Origin: Aldrovandia affinis
Lineage: Eukaryota > Chordata > Actinopteri > Notacanthiformes > Halosauridae
NCBI GenBank assembly: GCA_029706075.1
Contig: JAINUG010000194.1
Location: forward strand, 930,001-994,000
Length of the DNA stretch: 64,000 nucleotides
Direction: 5' to 3'
Shown here: one piece after another, positions 26,301-37,641 of the stretch
Layout: every line of letters starts with the position of its first letter
Numbering within the stretch: position 1 is the first letter of the stretch
Translations under genes and position numbers: made by a program
The notes under the pieces: model-generated
The model's input: only the letters and a program-made list of their open reading frames with translations
The model's database searches: none
Told to the model about the DNA's origin: nothing

Positions 26301-29300
26301 CTCCTCCTCCTCCTTTTCCTCTGTCCAGGTTCGTCATTGAACTGTGCGAGCCTATTCAAGTCAAGCAGCTGGACATCGCAAACTTTGAGCTCTTCTCCTC
26401 CACTCCCAAAGACTTCCTGGTTTCCATCAGTGACAGGTCAGTGCTCCGTCTCACTAAGACAGAAGCTGTGTGTTTCCCCACTTACCACACCGTCAGAGCA
26501 CACCCAGAGCCCCCCCCTGTCCCGTCCCGGTCTTTATAAGAGATGCCCCTTTAGAGTCCGGTGCCTCAAACTCTTAAACTCTTTCCTCATTCGCCAGGTA
26601 CCCGACTAACAAGTGGATCAAGCTGGGCACCTTCCACGCCAGGGACGAGCGCACGGTGCAGAGCTTCCCGCTGGACGAGCAGCTGTACGCCAAATACGTC
26701 AAGGTAGAACCGCTCCACCCGCCCCCTCCGTGTCAACAGCTTTCGCTGCCCCGCGTTTAATGAAAGGGGAGAGACTTTAAGTGCCGCATAGTTGTCTTCG
26801 AGACTGGGTGTTAGCAGCGTTTAAGGAGGACGCCGCGGGGGTAAGAGCTCTTAATACCAAACACGGCTTCACTGTGAGCGGCCATCTTGACACTCCTTTA
26901 TCTGCCATGGCCAGACGCTCTGAAGATGTTTGTGCGATCGTACGGTAGGTCGTTTGCATTGTCAGCGTCCTGGTCACTCTGGAAAAAGCTCAGTCACACA
27001 ATAAGCTTTTTGATATTGACCTAAGCCAGTGAAAGGAGCATGTGTGCTGCATTGTAACTGTAACTGATCACTGTTGCGTTGTGGGAAGTAATTTGACAAG
27101 CCCCTAGAGGAAAGTGAAAGTCATACTGACTCTCCATGAGTCGGTGGAACAATGGGGCACAGATTAGCATTGTCCTCTGGGGGCTGTTGTACAAAACTGC
27201 ACAAAGTTGCTTTGTTTTATTTGTGTTTCGAAGCAAAGAAAATTGAAATTGGTGCAATTATCACAACATGTTTTCTGTCTGCAATTGTTTTCTTTGCAAA
27301 TACTTTATAGACATGAACCATTAGTGTTAGGGTGTAAAATGTTGTTTCAAATAGGTTATTTTTAACAATCTGCCCTTTCTTTGTTTAAATGTTTCTTCTT
27401 TCTGATTCTTTCCCCTTCTCTCTGTCGCTTCAGGGTTGTTTGCTGCCGTCTACAAAAGTCCTGTTTTTGCTCGTGCTTTTAATGTACGCCAGTGATACTA
27501 GTGCCATGTTCAACTTGGTCACAAAGTATATTTCTGGCTTTGCCAAGGTTTACTGTGATAAAAGGCTTTTTTAATTGATTATTCCAAATTGTGCCTTTTT
27601 AGAAAGTAGCATGCACACTCTACATTGTCCTTGTGTATTAAAACTTAACTAAGATGCAGTGGGCCAGATGGTCATGCCTACCCAAGAGACCCTCCTGCCA
27701 GTTTGAGCAGCCGTGTGTCCGTGGGCCTGTGTTGTCTTAGAGCGCAAACATTTTCCTTCCAGACTCAAATTTCTTCTTTCTTTTTTTTCCCTCACTTTCA
27801 TTCTCTGTTCAGCTGATGTCGCTCCTGTAATATATTTTTGCCTTAGCGTCTCGTAGCGCCAGCGTGTAGAGTGTGAGTAATGCTTGTGTTATCTCCAGGA
27901 GAAACAAACCAGGAAAAAAAAAAAAAAAAAAGCTTGACTTGCTTGTGGCATGAATCAGGCCTTTTTACTGATTTTCTTTCTTATTTTTCTCTCTTCTGTT
28001 TCTCTTGCATCAGATGTTCATCAAGTACATAAAGGTTAGCATTCTTCTCTTTTAGAGGTTTTGAATGCACGGTACTGGGGAGCTTTGGTGGCAGTGGCCA
28101 AGTAATGCATGGCAATGACACATTGTAGAAAAACATCAAAGCTTTGCAAATACAGCATCGTAGATTTGATCACCAATGAAAACAAATTTGATAGCATGGG
28201 CCCCTTTCGTGCGTGCTAATGTTTGCTCTCGTCTGTAGGTTGAACTGATCTCCCACTTCGGATCCGAGCACTTCTGCCCCCTCAGCCTCATCAGGTGCGT
28301 ACAGAGTGCGTGCTCCGTGCTCTTGGCAGCACTCTTGTTTTTGCGTGTACATCTGCTGTTCTTGTGGGTGACCTGCTTCCGTCAAACAGCCAATCGAGTT
28401 CATTTATGTTGCGACCTTTGCAAAGGAATCGACACGGTTGTGAAACAGTAGCGCAATTATTACCTGTAATTGTAATCGTGGAGTTGGAGCTGTTCATCGA
28501 GCCACGTAGACCAGCAGGTCACCACATGCTGCAAATGCCCTTTTGCTAAAGAATGTCAGTGCCTGTTTAGGGGGGAGATGGGATTTTCAAAACCAAATTC
28601 ACAAAAACTAGTGCGAAAAGCACCTGGGGCCTATACAGCTCTGTGTATTTTCGCTGTTTAACTTGGCAGCGTGCGCCTCTGTTAAAATAGACAGGGTTTC
28701 AGAGGGAGCTCTGTCGGACTGAGAATACGTGGGACATATGGTTTCTCTCTGTATGGTATGTCCTAACCCCTTACTGGGAGCTATTCCGCTTGCAGGCCCC
28801 TAAATCCGGGGAAGTGAACGACATTTGAATCACATGCCTGTTGCGTGGTTAAAGGGAGCTGTGATTAGAAAAGGCTAGAGAAGAGTGAATGTGCCCCGTG
28901 GCAGATCACAGTGCTGTTTGTAAGGCTGTTTGTTCACAGAGACCTCCCTTGGTCTCTGAAACGTAATTGGCTGCTACCCCCATTGGCCCCAGCCGCAGTG
29001 GTTTATCTTGGAACTCTCCACCACCCCCTGGGGGAGCAATGGGGGGGTCGGTGGGCTGTAACAGCCTGCTATTGAAATACCTCAGTGCCCCTGTGTACAT
29101 CAACTAGGCCAAAGTTCAGTGTGATATACTGCTGGATTTCAGTCATAAATAAGCTGAAAAAACACAAAGGGGTCCTTTAATATTGGACTTGTCAGACCTC
29201 GCTGGTTCTGACGTGGGCCATTGGTCTTTGCCGGTATGGATTTTCACTTTGTTTAAGCCGTGTGACAACCGGGTTTATCGCCTATCTTTGTTTTCCTCCT

Positions 29301-32300
29301 TCAAAGGGTGTTTGGAACCAGCATGGTGGAGGAGTATGAGGAGATTGCCGAGTCCCAGTATCCCTCAGAGAGACTGGAGTACCTGGACGAGGATTATGGC
29401 AAGACACCTTCCCCATTTTAATGTCATGAGTGTTGTGTGAAGGCGAAAATCAGCTTTCCTAAAGCACCGCTGCACATGTACGTGTCCCATGTGTGTGTTG
29501 CGTGTGTAGACATCTGGTTTTGCTTCTGCTCCTCCCACAATATGCATGCGTGTGTGCGCGTGGCTTTGTGTGAGAGAGCGCCGTGTTGTTGTTTTTTACC
29601 CCCCTGACACTTCCACAATTTGTGTGCGTGTACACGTTTGCGCACCTCAAATAATGAAATTAATGGAGCAACAAACCGTTTTTCTCCTTTCTGCAGATTA
29701 CCCTCCTGGCTACATGCCACCAGAAGACAAGGCTTCAAAGAACCTTTTGGGATCGGCCACAAGTAAGTAATCATGCTCGCTGGCAGTCTGCTCTCAGATG
29801 GCCTACTTCTGCCGCGTTCCAGCAAACCTCGTATCACCCTCCGCATGTTTCACTCACTGTTGAAATCTGTTCTGTCAACGATAAATCTGTGCGCTCAGTG
29901 CATTTTCACGGTCGTCTCCAGATATCGAAGGCAATCCGGGATCAAACTTCTCACTGTGCATGTGTTGGATTTGTTTGGCCCCTTGGCCGCAGCCTGTCGG
30001 CTTACGCATGCTGTTGAGGCTCGGTGCTCCAGCCTGTCTGGTTTTTCTGGATCTGCCTGATCCAGAACCTCGGGGGCTGGGGGGCGTTTAGGGCTGCTGC
30101 CTGGTTGGCTCATTTCCCCCCCCCCACCCCTCCTGCAGGGGTCAGATATGTTCCAAAACATTACTCGCTATGTCCAGGAAAAATAAATAAAACCATGCAA
30201 GTGAAGGAGGCCCAGTGTGTGGAGATTGGGCTCCGCCTTTGCCAGGCCTGTGGGCGTGCGCGCGTTTCCTGTGCGGCCTGCTTTTCCTCGGGCCCTGCGC
30301 TGCCCGTGAAGAAAGGTGTTTATGTGCATCTGTTTGCCCTGCAGATGCCATCCTGAACATGGTCAATAACATTGCTGCCAACGTGCTGGGAGCAAAGCCG
30401 GAGCTCGAGGACGGAGCCAAAATGGAAGGTATTGAATTAGTTTTGCTTGTTTTTGTCTCTTTGAAAGGGAACCTCTTCCACCTCCCTTTACCTCAAAGGT
30501 TTTTTTTTTTTTTTGTAAGACTCTCGTTCCAATTATTTTTCTGTGGAGTCCTTCCTCAATTAAATCTGAATAAAAATAGAATGGGAAGTACGTGGGTCAC
30601 ATAATTAGGTTTCCTAATCTTGAGCCGCGCACAAGAGAAACCAGATGACAAGTGTTAAACATTTAATATGCGTCTTGAAGACTGAGTTGTTAAAAAAAAA
30701 AAAAACTGTTCTCCCATTGTTAATAATCATAAAGAAAAGTGTCTGCAGACATGACCGTACAGTTAGAGTTGGATGCTACTGTATGCATTTTGACTCTTGT
30801 CTTCAGTCTTGTTATTTTAACCCGACCGTGCAACATCGCAGATGGTGTGCCCTTTCTTTATCATCTTTCACCTATGGATGTGGATTGGTAGAGTAAGATA
30901 TTGGGGAGGATAATCTAAGTGGCACCTGGTGCTCTTTTTAAATGGAAATAACTCTTGATGAAGGGAAAACATTTGTGTGAGTTCAGGATTCCGCTGTGAT
31001 GGGATCCTTACCGTATTCATAATAAATGCAATTTTAGGGGGAGAAAAAACATCTAAACTACACTGAAATAATCCTTACTTCAGCAGTGTGCTCATCCAGT
31101 CAAGGGATGATCCTTAGTGTTTGCTCTAAAATAGAATTGACCATAATGGTATCCCTTTTAAATATAATTTTACCCCACTACAAGTTTTCTCCTCAGATTT
31201 TGGGCCGCAAGTAGTGATGTTTGCCAAGTCTCCCGTTTTTTGGCAGCTGTTTCTGACTCGTCAAGGCTGTTGTCATGCCAACGCATTCTGAGCCTTGTGG
31301 CCTGGCTCTGAAACAATATCTTCGACTGTTGACAGGCTTATTTTAGAACCTGTCAGAGCTCAGAGTCTTCGTGGAAGTGTTTGGTAAACGGCAATTCGTC
31401 TTTTCTAGTGAAACCCCAATGTAATGTCTCCCTAATACAGGTAGCCTATTTTTCAAATATCTTCTTGACAGCTGCTGTAGTAAATTCCTGGATATTTGCA
31501 TTTAGTTATTTAACAGTGGAAATTATTATACCAAAACATTGACAGACTAGGGATTGAGTACAAAAAAATGATAATAACTTTACAAGGATTGTTTCATAGG
31601 TAAATTAAGCTGAGATCCTGCCAGTTATCTGGTACAGAGTTATTTGCTTGAGGCGTTTTGATTTAATATTCCTTTTTTCATTTGCTTAATTGAGTATAAT
31701 TTTCGATGAAATCTAATTGCGCCATCATTTTTTTAACTTTTTTTTTATTTCTGTCTCTTGTGGTGAAGGCAAACAGTGTTACTCGAGGTTATATAAGTTG
31801 TTTCTCTCGTCTACGAAACGCTGTGGATTGGTGAACGTGAAATGGTGGCCATAAACCGACAGCCTCTTAATCTGATTTAGACACAGCAGTTTGGTTTGGC
31901 TTGCAGTGAGTTGCGCTGCTTTTCGCAAGCAGTTATCTTGGACCCAATCCGATGCTGCCTTGGTGGTGCGATTGGTTTCATTTTATATTTGCCAACCTTA
32001 TGAAAAAGTATTGCGTGCGAGTCTTCTTCGTCATGGCATACTAAAATATATTTTGCTTTAGTGTTCATCCTGTTTTGTGTTTGAAGGAGAGACTTCTGCA
32101 AAAAATATTTAATCAAAGGTTTTTTTGTTTTTTTTCATTATGCGACAATATTTTCTGCTGGCTTTCAGTCCTTGTTTGAATCCTGGTGAAGGGAACAATG
32201 GGCATGTGTTAATTTTGAAGTTTGGGCGGTTACACAGCTACTTTGGACCAGCACTCAATGTGCTTCATGCAGGTTCACTCCCTGGGCACTAATCATGCCC

Positions 32301-35300
32301 TTTTTCTCTTGCAGCCAACTTCTCGGCGGAGGCAGAGAACGCGACGGAGCCAACCAGTGTGTCCCTGGTCAGCCCCAGCCTTAGCTCCACCTCTCCCCCA
32401 GTGTGAGTGGCCAGTTTGTGTCATCCTGCAGCCAGCCAGAGGCCCTCTGGGAGCTTAATTAATAACACACTAACCACATGGCTGCTCTTGGCAGCTCATG
32501 GACGTTTTTTCTATTTCCATTCCATTGTTCAGCGTGCTTAATTTGATCTACCTCTTTTTCTGTCTCCACCCCCCAATGTATGTGCACAAAAAACGTATGT
32601 GCTGACCAGAAGAAAAAATGATTAAATTAAATGCAGTCAAACCAGTCAGAATTGGAGCATTCTTGCAAACAGTTCTGTTAAAGGTTACTAACAGAAATGT
32701 GTGTTCAAGAGACAGTGGTAACAGATGTCAAAACAATGTCAGAAGCTTGTGAAAGTGTATTGACCCCAGGTGATGTTCCCATTGTTCCTGCTGTTTGCAG
32801 GACGGAGACCCTGGAGGTGGATTTGACCGTCCCTAAGGAGGAGCCCGAGGCCCCTCCCACTGAGGCCCCTCCCACCGAGGCCCCCACCCCGGCCCCCCCT
32901 GAGGAGAGCCTGATCGTCACGCTGGTTGAGGACGACGACGAGGAGCCCAGCCAGTCCACCATCACCCTCCTGGAAGGCGATGACGAGGAGGAAGAGGCGG
33001 AGCCGGAGCAGCAGCAGCAGCAGAGGCCGGACCCGTGGCGGCGGGAGCACCTGGCCTACTGCGCCGAGCTGTCTTCCTTCTCCTGCGCCGCCAGCCTGCA
33101 GGAGTACCTCCTGCGCTGGTGCTCCGTCACCCTGGCCCTGCAGAGACAGCGCAGCGACCGCCAGAGGCAGCGGGAGGCGAGGGCCAACGCCCACACGGCC
33201 CCGCAGCAGCTCCCCCTCGCCCCCACCCCCACCGAGGAGCCGCCGCTGGACACGGAGCCCCCGCCCGAGGCGGAGCGGCCCTCGCCCCAGGGGGAGAGGA
33301 TCACCCCCACGGACATGGCCCACGCGCCCACGCGGCACGTCGAGCTGACGGTGGAGCGCACCGCCGAACCCCTCGGCCTGGAGGCCAGCCAGACCACCTC
33401 CCTGCCCGTGCACAGCTTCTCCGACACCACCCTCACCGGGGTCGCTCCCACCGAGGAGATCCCGAGCTCTCGGTCCTAGACCTGGTGGAGCAGGGGCCCC
33501 CTGGACACCTGGACAACGTCCCCGAAACGCAGGCGGAGGGAAGATGAGGCCACCTGCCGACAGTAGCACTAGCGCTAGCAGCAGCAGCAGCCTCAGTCTC
33601 AGCACCTCCAGTATCAGCTCCACATTGGAGCCGCCCAGCCCTGAGACGGACTCTCCCAAACTGGACCAGCCGGTCCTCCCGGTGAAGGAACAGCCCATCC
33701 AGTCCCTCCCCACCGCCACGCGGCCCGCGGAGATCCCCCCGCCCACAGAGCTGCCGGTCCTCCCGGCGGAGACGGAGGCCAGCAGAGCCCCCCCGGAGGA
33801 GCCCCACAGGGCCGTCCCCGCACCGGAGCTCTCCGAGGCGCTGGCTCTGCCCCCCGAGCCCAAAGCAGAGGAGACGGTGGAGGACATTCTCCTGACCGTG
33901 TCCTCCAGCAATGGACAGCTGCAACGCACTGCCACAGACTTTTACGCCGAGCTGCAGAACTCCACCGATCTCGGCTACGCCAACGGCAATGGCAACCAGG
34001 TCCACGGCTCCAACCAGAAGGAGTCGGTCTTCATGAGACTCAACAACCGCATCAAGGCCCTGGAAATGAACATGTCCCTCAGCAGCCGCTATCTGGAGGA
34101 GCTCAGCCAGAGGTGAGGGGGTTTAGCTCAGCACTACTCACATACACTCAGTCAGTCCTCTGCTGTGTGCCAACGGCAAACATGGACAGAACCAACCAGA
34201 CCAGTCAGCAGTCTGCAGGGGCATGCACATAGAATTGGCCTGCTGATCAATGTCCAGTCTGCTGTTGAGGAACTGTGCACATATGGTCCCCCCTTATATC
34301 TGTTTTGGTCTGTTTAGTTACCGAAAGCAAATGGAAGAGATGCAGCGGGCCTTCAACAAGACCATCATAAAACTGCAGAACACCTCCAGGATCGCAGAGG
34401 AGCAGGTGAGCTAGTCTCCCTCGCGGTTCATTTCTCAGCTCTTGTTTTCAGGTTCAGGTGAAGTATTTTGATAGGCTTTGGAAAGGTCTAAATCTGAATT
34501 TGGAAAGAAGCTTAGGCAGTAAGTGACGGCAGCGTGTGTTTCCTGTGCTGTCCCTCAGGATCAGAAGCAGACCGAATCAATCCAGGTGCTGCAGAGCCAG
34601 CTGGAGAACATCACCCAGCTGGTGCTGAACCTGTCTGCCACCGTCAACCAGCTACAGAGAGAGGTACGTGGTCCGTAGGTTGTTGCTTGCCCCTGTTACC
34701 CTGCAGGACCGGCTCCCGGCCTCACGCCGGTGCGGTGACAGAGCCACTGTTTGCACTTGTCCAATAACGTGCGCGTGTTTGTGATGTTGCTGCAGGTGTC
34801 GGACCGGCAGAGCTTCCTGGTGGTGTCGCTGCTGCTGTGCTTGTGTCTGGGGCTGCTGCTGTGTATCCAGTGCTGCCGCAGCTCCACCCCACCCCCGCCC
34901 GAATCCACCTCCTCCATCCCCAAGAGCAACCACTACCCCAGCCCCAAGAGGTACCGTGCCCGCCCCGCATCCCTGTCGCTGCCCCCCACAAATCACTGCT
35001 AGGATACAGGCCGGCCTCGCGTCACACCTCCCCCGCTTGGTTTAGTATATGCTGTCGGCTGGGAAATCCAGAGTGCGCTGTTGTTCAGTCTGTTCTAATG
35101 CTACTTCTATCTGAATGTAGAGCCCACTCAGTTCCATTAGAGTTATTTTTTTCAAATGACATTGAGACTTTGCTTATTTGGCCAGGAATGTACGGGTCCG
35201 CCCAGGTTAATATCACTGCGTCTCCTGCAGGTGTTTCTCCTCGTACGACGACATGAGCCTGAAGCGGAGAGTGTCGTGCCCCCTCGTGCGCTCAAAGTCG

Positions 35301-37496
35301 TTCCAGTTACCTACCACAGAAGGCAAGTGTGCTGTGCACCGTTTGAGTTAACGCTAACCCTACAATCTCTACCTGCCGTGCTGCTGGACACCGTAAGCAA
35401 GGACATGGGACCCAACGCAACCCCATCTCTCGAAAACAAACCTCCCCGTTACCCCCTTGTGTGGATCCTACTGTTTTGTGCTGTTCCACTTTCAGAGACA
35501 GGAGTTGAGGGAAGACAAAAGATAGTAACATCATTCCATTAAAGACCGGTGATACGGCTCACTTCATGTACCACCAGGTTTCTCCTTTTGTTAGTTGTAA
35601 GGAAACAAAAGCTCGATACCCAATAGGTCTGGTGCCGGTTTGCATTACGTATTTCTCAGTGAGCAGGCTGAGGCTCCACAGTGTGTGCAACTTGGTCCAT
35701 TTCCATTTCCCATTGTCTGGACATGGCCTTTCCAAGGGGTTCTCAGGAAGGAACCGCAGTGGAGCTAGCCAAAAGGGGCCGGATGAGGTCTGAATGGAAA
35801 AAAAAACCTCTTCATTCAAGCTGGCATGACACATTAAGCATTTTATTTTTTTGTTCTCACGTTTGCCTTAGTTTGCGATTGTGGCCGTTGGCCTGAATGA
35901 TTGTCACTGCCAGTTGATCTCCATGCAGACAGTGCATGAGTTGATGCACAGGATATATATATCTATATACCTGTATATAGCTCACTATGCTTGTGGTTGG
36001 CCCCTGTGCCACATTTGCAAGTAGTAACAAAACAAGGAGGATATGCCTTTCCTGTTTCAGAAGCCACGAATGAAAATGCAGTTGTCATGTTTTTTTTGTT
36101 TTTTTAAGTGTAAGATTTGCACGTTACTGTGCAACATCCCTCGTGTTTCTTTTTAAAGGAATGTAGAGCAATAATGACGAGTCTTCAGCATTGGCACACA
36201 AATTCTATAAATTACTACTTGCAAGTGCACCACTCATGCTTAAATCTGTTCTTGTTTCCCATACCTTCATTTAACTTCCACCCCTCTCTCCCCTTTTTAG
36301 TAGGTCCAGATGACTTGTACATTGTAGAACCTCTAAGGTTTTCTCCAGAAAAAAAGGTAAAGTGTCCATTTACCTCCTGGTGTTTGGTTGGTAAAGGCTT
36401 CCATGTCAGGCTAATGTACTAATGGTTCAGTTGGACTGGTGGGCTGTCACTGCTGGACGTGAGGTTAACCACCTCTGTGCTGACTGTGTTGACACAGCCT
36501 ACCGAGGGGCACTTTGACCTGGGAAGGCAAGAGCAGTGCCCACTTTCTAGGGCCCTCCTGCATCGCACATTACTGCTAGGAAACAGGGCTAGGCAAAATT
36601 AGGCAAACTCTGTCCTGAATGCTACTTTCCCTCATTTTCCCTGCCTTGTTTTGTGCTTCCCCTGACTGAATCTGAAAGCCATCGGTTTTAGATGGGCCTT
36701 TATCTCTTGGGGGGGTTGGGGGAGACACTGCCAGTACAACCAATACCATTTTGTGAAGAAAATGTTTGAGTTTGGGGTTTTATTGGACAATCCGACTGAC
36801 TTTGGTATGCTTATCTGCCAACCGATAATCTGTGCACACCCTCTGTCAAATTGTGTAGTTCAATAGTTTTACATTAGTTTATCCCATGATACAAGTGGTG
36901 TTACATTAATTTACTTGCCAGGGTACACAAATGATCTAATGTGTAGCACAGAGGTGGTTAAAGCTTCTTTTGAGTATTTCATTGATCAGTGTTGTGTGCT
37001 CCTGTGCCACTGTGTAACTGGCCCCTTCTGTCCCCCCCCCCCCGTGCAGAAGAAGCGCTGCAAGATGAAAGGCGAGAAAGTGGAAACGCTGAAGCCTTCC
37101 GTCCCCGCGCCGGCAGTAGCTAACGGAGGGCCCAAGTGTAACGGCTTCTGCCCGCCCCACGGCACGTTCCTGCCCTCGGGGGAGCTGTGCATGCCCTCGT
37201 CCAAGGAGCCCCCCTCGGAGGGCAGTTCGGAGGGCTCGTCGCTTTCGGACGAGTCCTACTTCTGTGGCATCTCGTCCTGCACGCGCCTCTGCAACGGCCA
37301 CCCCCCGCCCAAGACCAAGACAGAGAGGAAGGCCTTCAAGCGCCGGCGCTCCAAGATGGTGGAGCAGGGCAGGTACATGGAGGAGGTGCTGCAGGTGCAG
37401 ACATCCGCCATGCCCACCCTGGAGGACTTAATGAAGGGAAACAAGGAAATTGGCGTGGAGACTTTTGGGGTGACAGCAGTTACGGGCCCCGTTTGA
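14321..37496 (+). CDS. suco: SUN domain-containing ossification factor (SUCO), 23 coding exons, 5' end missing
   Basis: SUCO (osteopotentia; related to yeast Slp1) is an ER membrane protein needed for secretory and collagen-producing cells; yeast Slp1 works with Emp65. Exons: 14321-14429, 18685-18801, 19307-19548, 20513-20644, 20940-21096, 24280-24391, 25339-25466, 25802-25869, 26329-26436, 26598-26703, 28014-28034, 28239-28294, 29307-29398, 29697-29762, 30345-30428, 32315-32402, 32801-34112, 34318-34405, 34559-34663, 34796-34950, 35231-35322, 36301-36356, 37050-37496 (stop 37494). About 1313 residues are present, against roughly 1250 for human. The order is an acidic, Pro/Thr-rich luminal region, the motif [15 protein letters not shown], the SUN domain (exons 25802-29398), a second acidic low-complexity region, a coiled coil (34030-34663), one membrane segment ([20 protein letters not shown], exon 34796) and a basic tail ending GVTAVTGPV. 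The start exon is not located. The long exon has a net frameshift, and two introns start with GC. Confidence 0.95.
15320..15545. repeat. Probable interspersed repeat fragment
   Basis: The stretch around AATTATTGGCACCCTTGGTA and the AAATTGGGAGAAACC segment resembles sequence repeated widely in fish genomes. I see no ends or target duplication, so the class is uncertain. Confidence 0.25.
15794..15973 (+). pseudogene. BED zinc-finger remnant of a hAT transposase
   Basis: An open frame of 59 codons starts [14 protein letters not shown] and contains [16 protein letters not shown] followed by [12 protein letters not shown]. The Cys-x2-Cys pair and the His-x5-His pair fit a BED zinc finger, with the aromatic residues expected near the start (W, F, F). 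BED fingers bind DNA at the N terminus of ZBED-like hAT transposases. The frame stops at 15971-15973, where the transposase core should follow. This is a broken N-terminal fragment, and there is no sign that the host uses it. Confidence 0.75.
16263..17562. mobile_element. Terminal-inverted-repeat DNA element nested in the hAT element
   Basis: The left end GGGAGACCGGGGTTGGTTGG and the right end CCAACCAACCCCGGTCTCCC are inverted copies, and TA lies directly outside both ends (16261-16262 and 17563-17564). A 15-bp motif, GGGGTTGGTTGGCAC, recurs inside: forward near 16271, 16469 and 16488, and inverted near 16448, 17148, 17171, 17520 and 17540. No transposase frame is visible, so the element is non-autonomous. 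The TA flank would suit a TA-targeting family, but the superfamily is not settled. It is itself interrupted by the insertion at 16675-16802. Confidence 0.7.
16675..16802 (+). mobile_element. 3' end of a non-LTR retrotransposon or derived SINE with (ATGG)n tail
   Basis: The insert contains GATTGGCGACCTGTCCAGGG and GGGATAGGCTCCAGCC and ends in an ATGG repeat tail, a pattern I associate with RTE/Rex3-like fish retrotransposon ends. A perfect 12-bp duplication, GGACTTTATAAG, flanks it (16663-16674 and 16803-16814), which shows insertion by target-primed reverse transcription. The family name is from memory and should be treated as tentative. The insertion and its duplication are seen directly. 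Confidence 0.75.
21800..22586. mobile_element. Non-autonomous hAT-type element
   Basis: The left end TAAGAGTGCACTGATC and the right end GATTGGTGCACCCCTA form degenerate terminal inverted repeats of the TAGRGGTGCACCGAT hAT type. The flanking octamers GTGTAAAC and GTGTTTAC match at 6 of 8 positions, consistent with an old target duplication. No transposase frame is visible inside. Confidence 0.65.
24031..24130 (+). promoter_or_regulatory. suco: Promoter-like patch upstream of the SUN-domain half of SUCO
   Basis: Within 100 bp there is a reverse CCAAT box in TGATTGGCTG (24031), a CRE-like TGACGTA (24048-24054) and raised CpG content, with CATAAA near 24127. It sits about 150-250 bp before the exon at 24280, which begins the conserved core of SUCO. 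A transcript starting here would lack the signal peptide. This is inference from motifs only. Confidence 0.25.
26704..28013. other. SUCO intron without recognised features
   Basis: A 1.3-kb intron inside the SUN-domain coding region. It contains a poly(A) run at about 27914-27931 and pyrimidine-rich tracts. I see no gene or clear mobile element. Confidence 0.5.
28014..28034 (+). other. suco: 21-nt SUCO microexon (MFIKYIK)
   Basis: The sequence between acceptor CATCAG and donor GTTAGC is 21 nt, phase 0 at both ends, and encodes MFIKYIK. These seven residues join KYVK of the previous exon to [12 protein letters not shown] of the next, and they match the same stretch in vertebrate SUCO. Skipping it would keep the frame but remove a strand of the SUN domain. 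Confidence 0.88.
28295..29306. other. SUCO intron without recognised features
   Basis: A 1.0-kb intron. Its acceptor is TTCAAAG before the exon starting GTGTTTGGAACC. I see no other feature in it. Confidence 0.5.
29399..29696 (+). other. suco: GC-AG intron in SUCO
   Basis: The upstream exon must end at ATTATG (29398) to join ATTACCCTCCTGG and give [12 protein letters not shown], matching vertebrate SUCO. The intron then starts GCAAGA and ends CTGCAG. No GT donor nearby keeps the reading frame and the conserved residues. The G|GCAAG context is the strong consensus typical of GC donors. Confidence 0.88.
30429..32314. other. SUCO intron, 1.9 kb, without recognised features
   Basis: AT-rich intron with T and A runs (30500-30514, 30691-30703). 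I see no gene, transposon ends or clear regulatory pattern. Confidence 0.5.
33461..33545 (+). other. suco: Net frameshift inside the long SUCO exon
   Basis: The exon 32801-34112 is 1312 nt, but its entry and exit phases require a multiple of three. The frame from the acceptor stops at 33477-33479, while the frame that encodes the conserved end ([20 protein letters not shown]) is offset. A bridging frame between about 33461 and 33545 reads [19 protein letters not shown], with composition like its surroundings. Two single-base losses, one in the CCC at about 33461 and one in the GGG at about 33538, would restore a continuous reading. One extra base is the alternative. Homopolymers in GC-rich low-complexity DNA make a sequencing or assembly error the simplest cause. 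Confidence 0.8.
35323..36300 (+). other. suco: Second GC-AG intron in SUCO, with a TAGTAG tandem acceptor
   Basis: The exon reads [12 protein letters not shown] plus one base and is followed by GCAAGT. The next exon starts after TTTTTAG and continues [19 protein letters not shown], which matches the vertebrate order (EVDPNDLYIVE). A GT donor 6 nt downstream would add two codons and is a possible alternative. The acceptor is TAGTAG, so use of the second AG would drop one Val. Confidence 0.75.
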
Positions 37497-37563
37497 CCCC
37501 CACACGCACACACAGCCCTTACACCTACCCCCATATCCTCTGGCTCACTGACCCACCACCCCC

Positions 37564-37566
<3 letters not shown>

Positions 37567-37641
<75 letters not shown>

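Larger units (their letters stand above)
25802..29398 (+). other. suco: Exons encoding the SUN domain of SUCO
   Basis: Six exons encode the SUN beta-sandwich core. Landmarks are [44 protein letters not shown]-type turn (LVSISDRYPTNKW), [38 protein letters not shown] and [12 protein letters not shown]. Splice phases run 2-2-0-0-2-1 without conflict. This is the most conserved part of the protein, and its identity to the vertebrate SUCO SUN domain is what fixes the gene assignment. In this SUCO/Slp1 class the domain is central and faces the ER lumen, unlike the C-terminal SUN domains of nuclear-envelope SUN proteins. Confidence 0.93.

Noticed and set aside
33035..33547. A 170-codon plus-strand frame overlapping the SUCO exon
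   Set aside because: It is mostly a Pro/Ala/Gly shadow frame. Only its last part (after about 33461) looks like coding sequence and is treated under the SUCO frameshift.
32739..33935. A 398-codon open frame on the minus strand
   Set aside because: It is antisense to the GC-rich, low-complexity SUCO exon. The Gly/Leu/Arg-rich product is a compositional shadow with no family resemblance.
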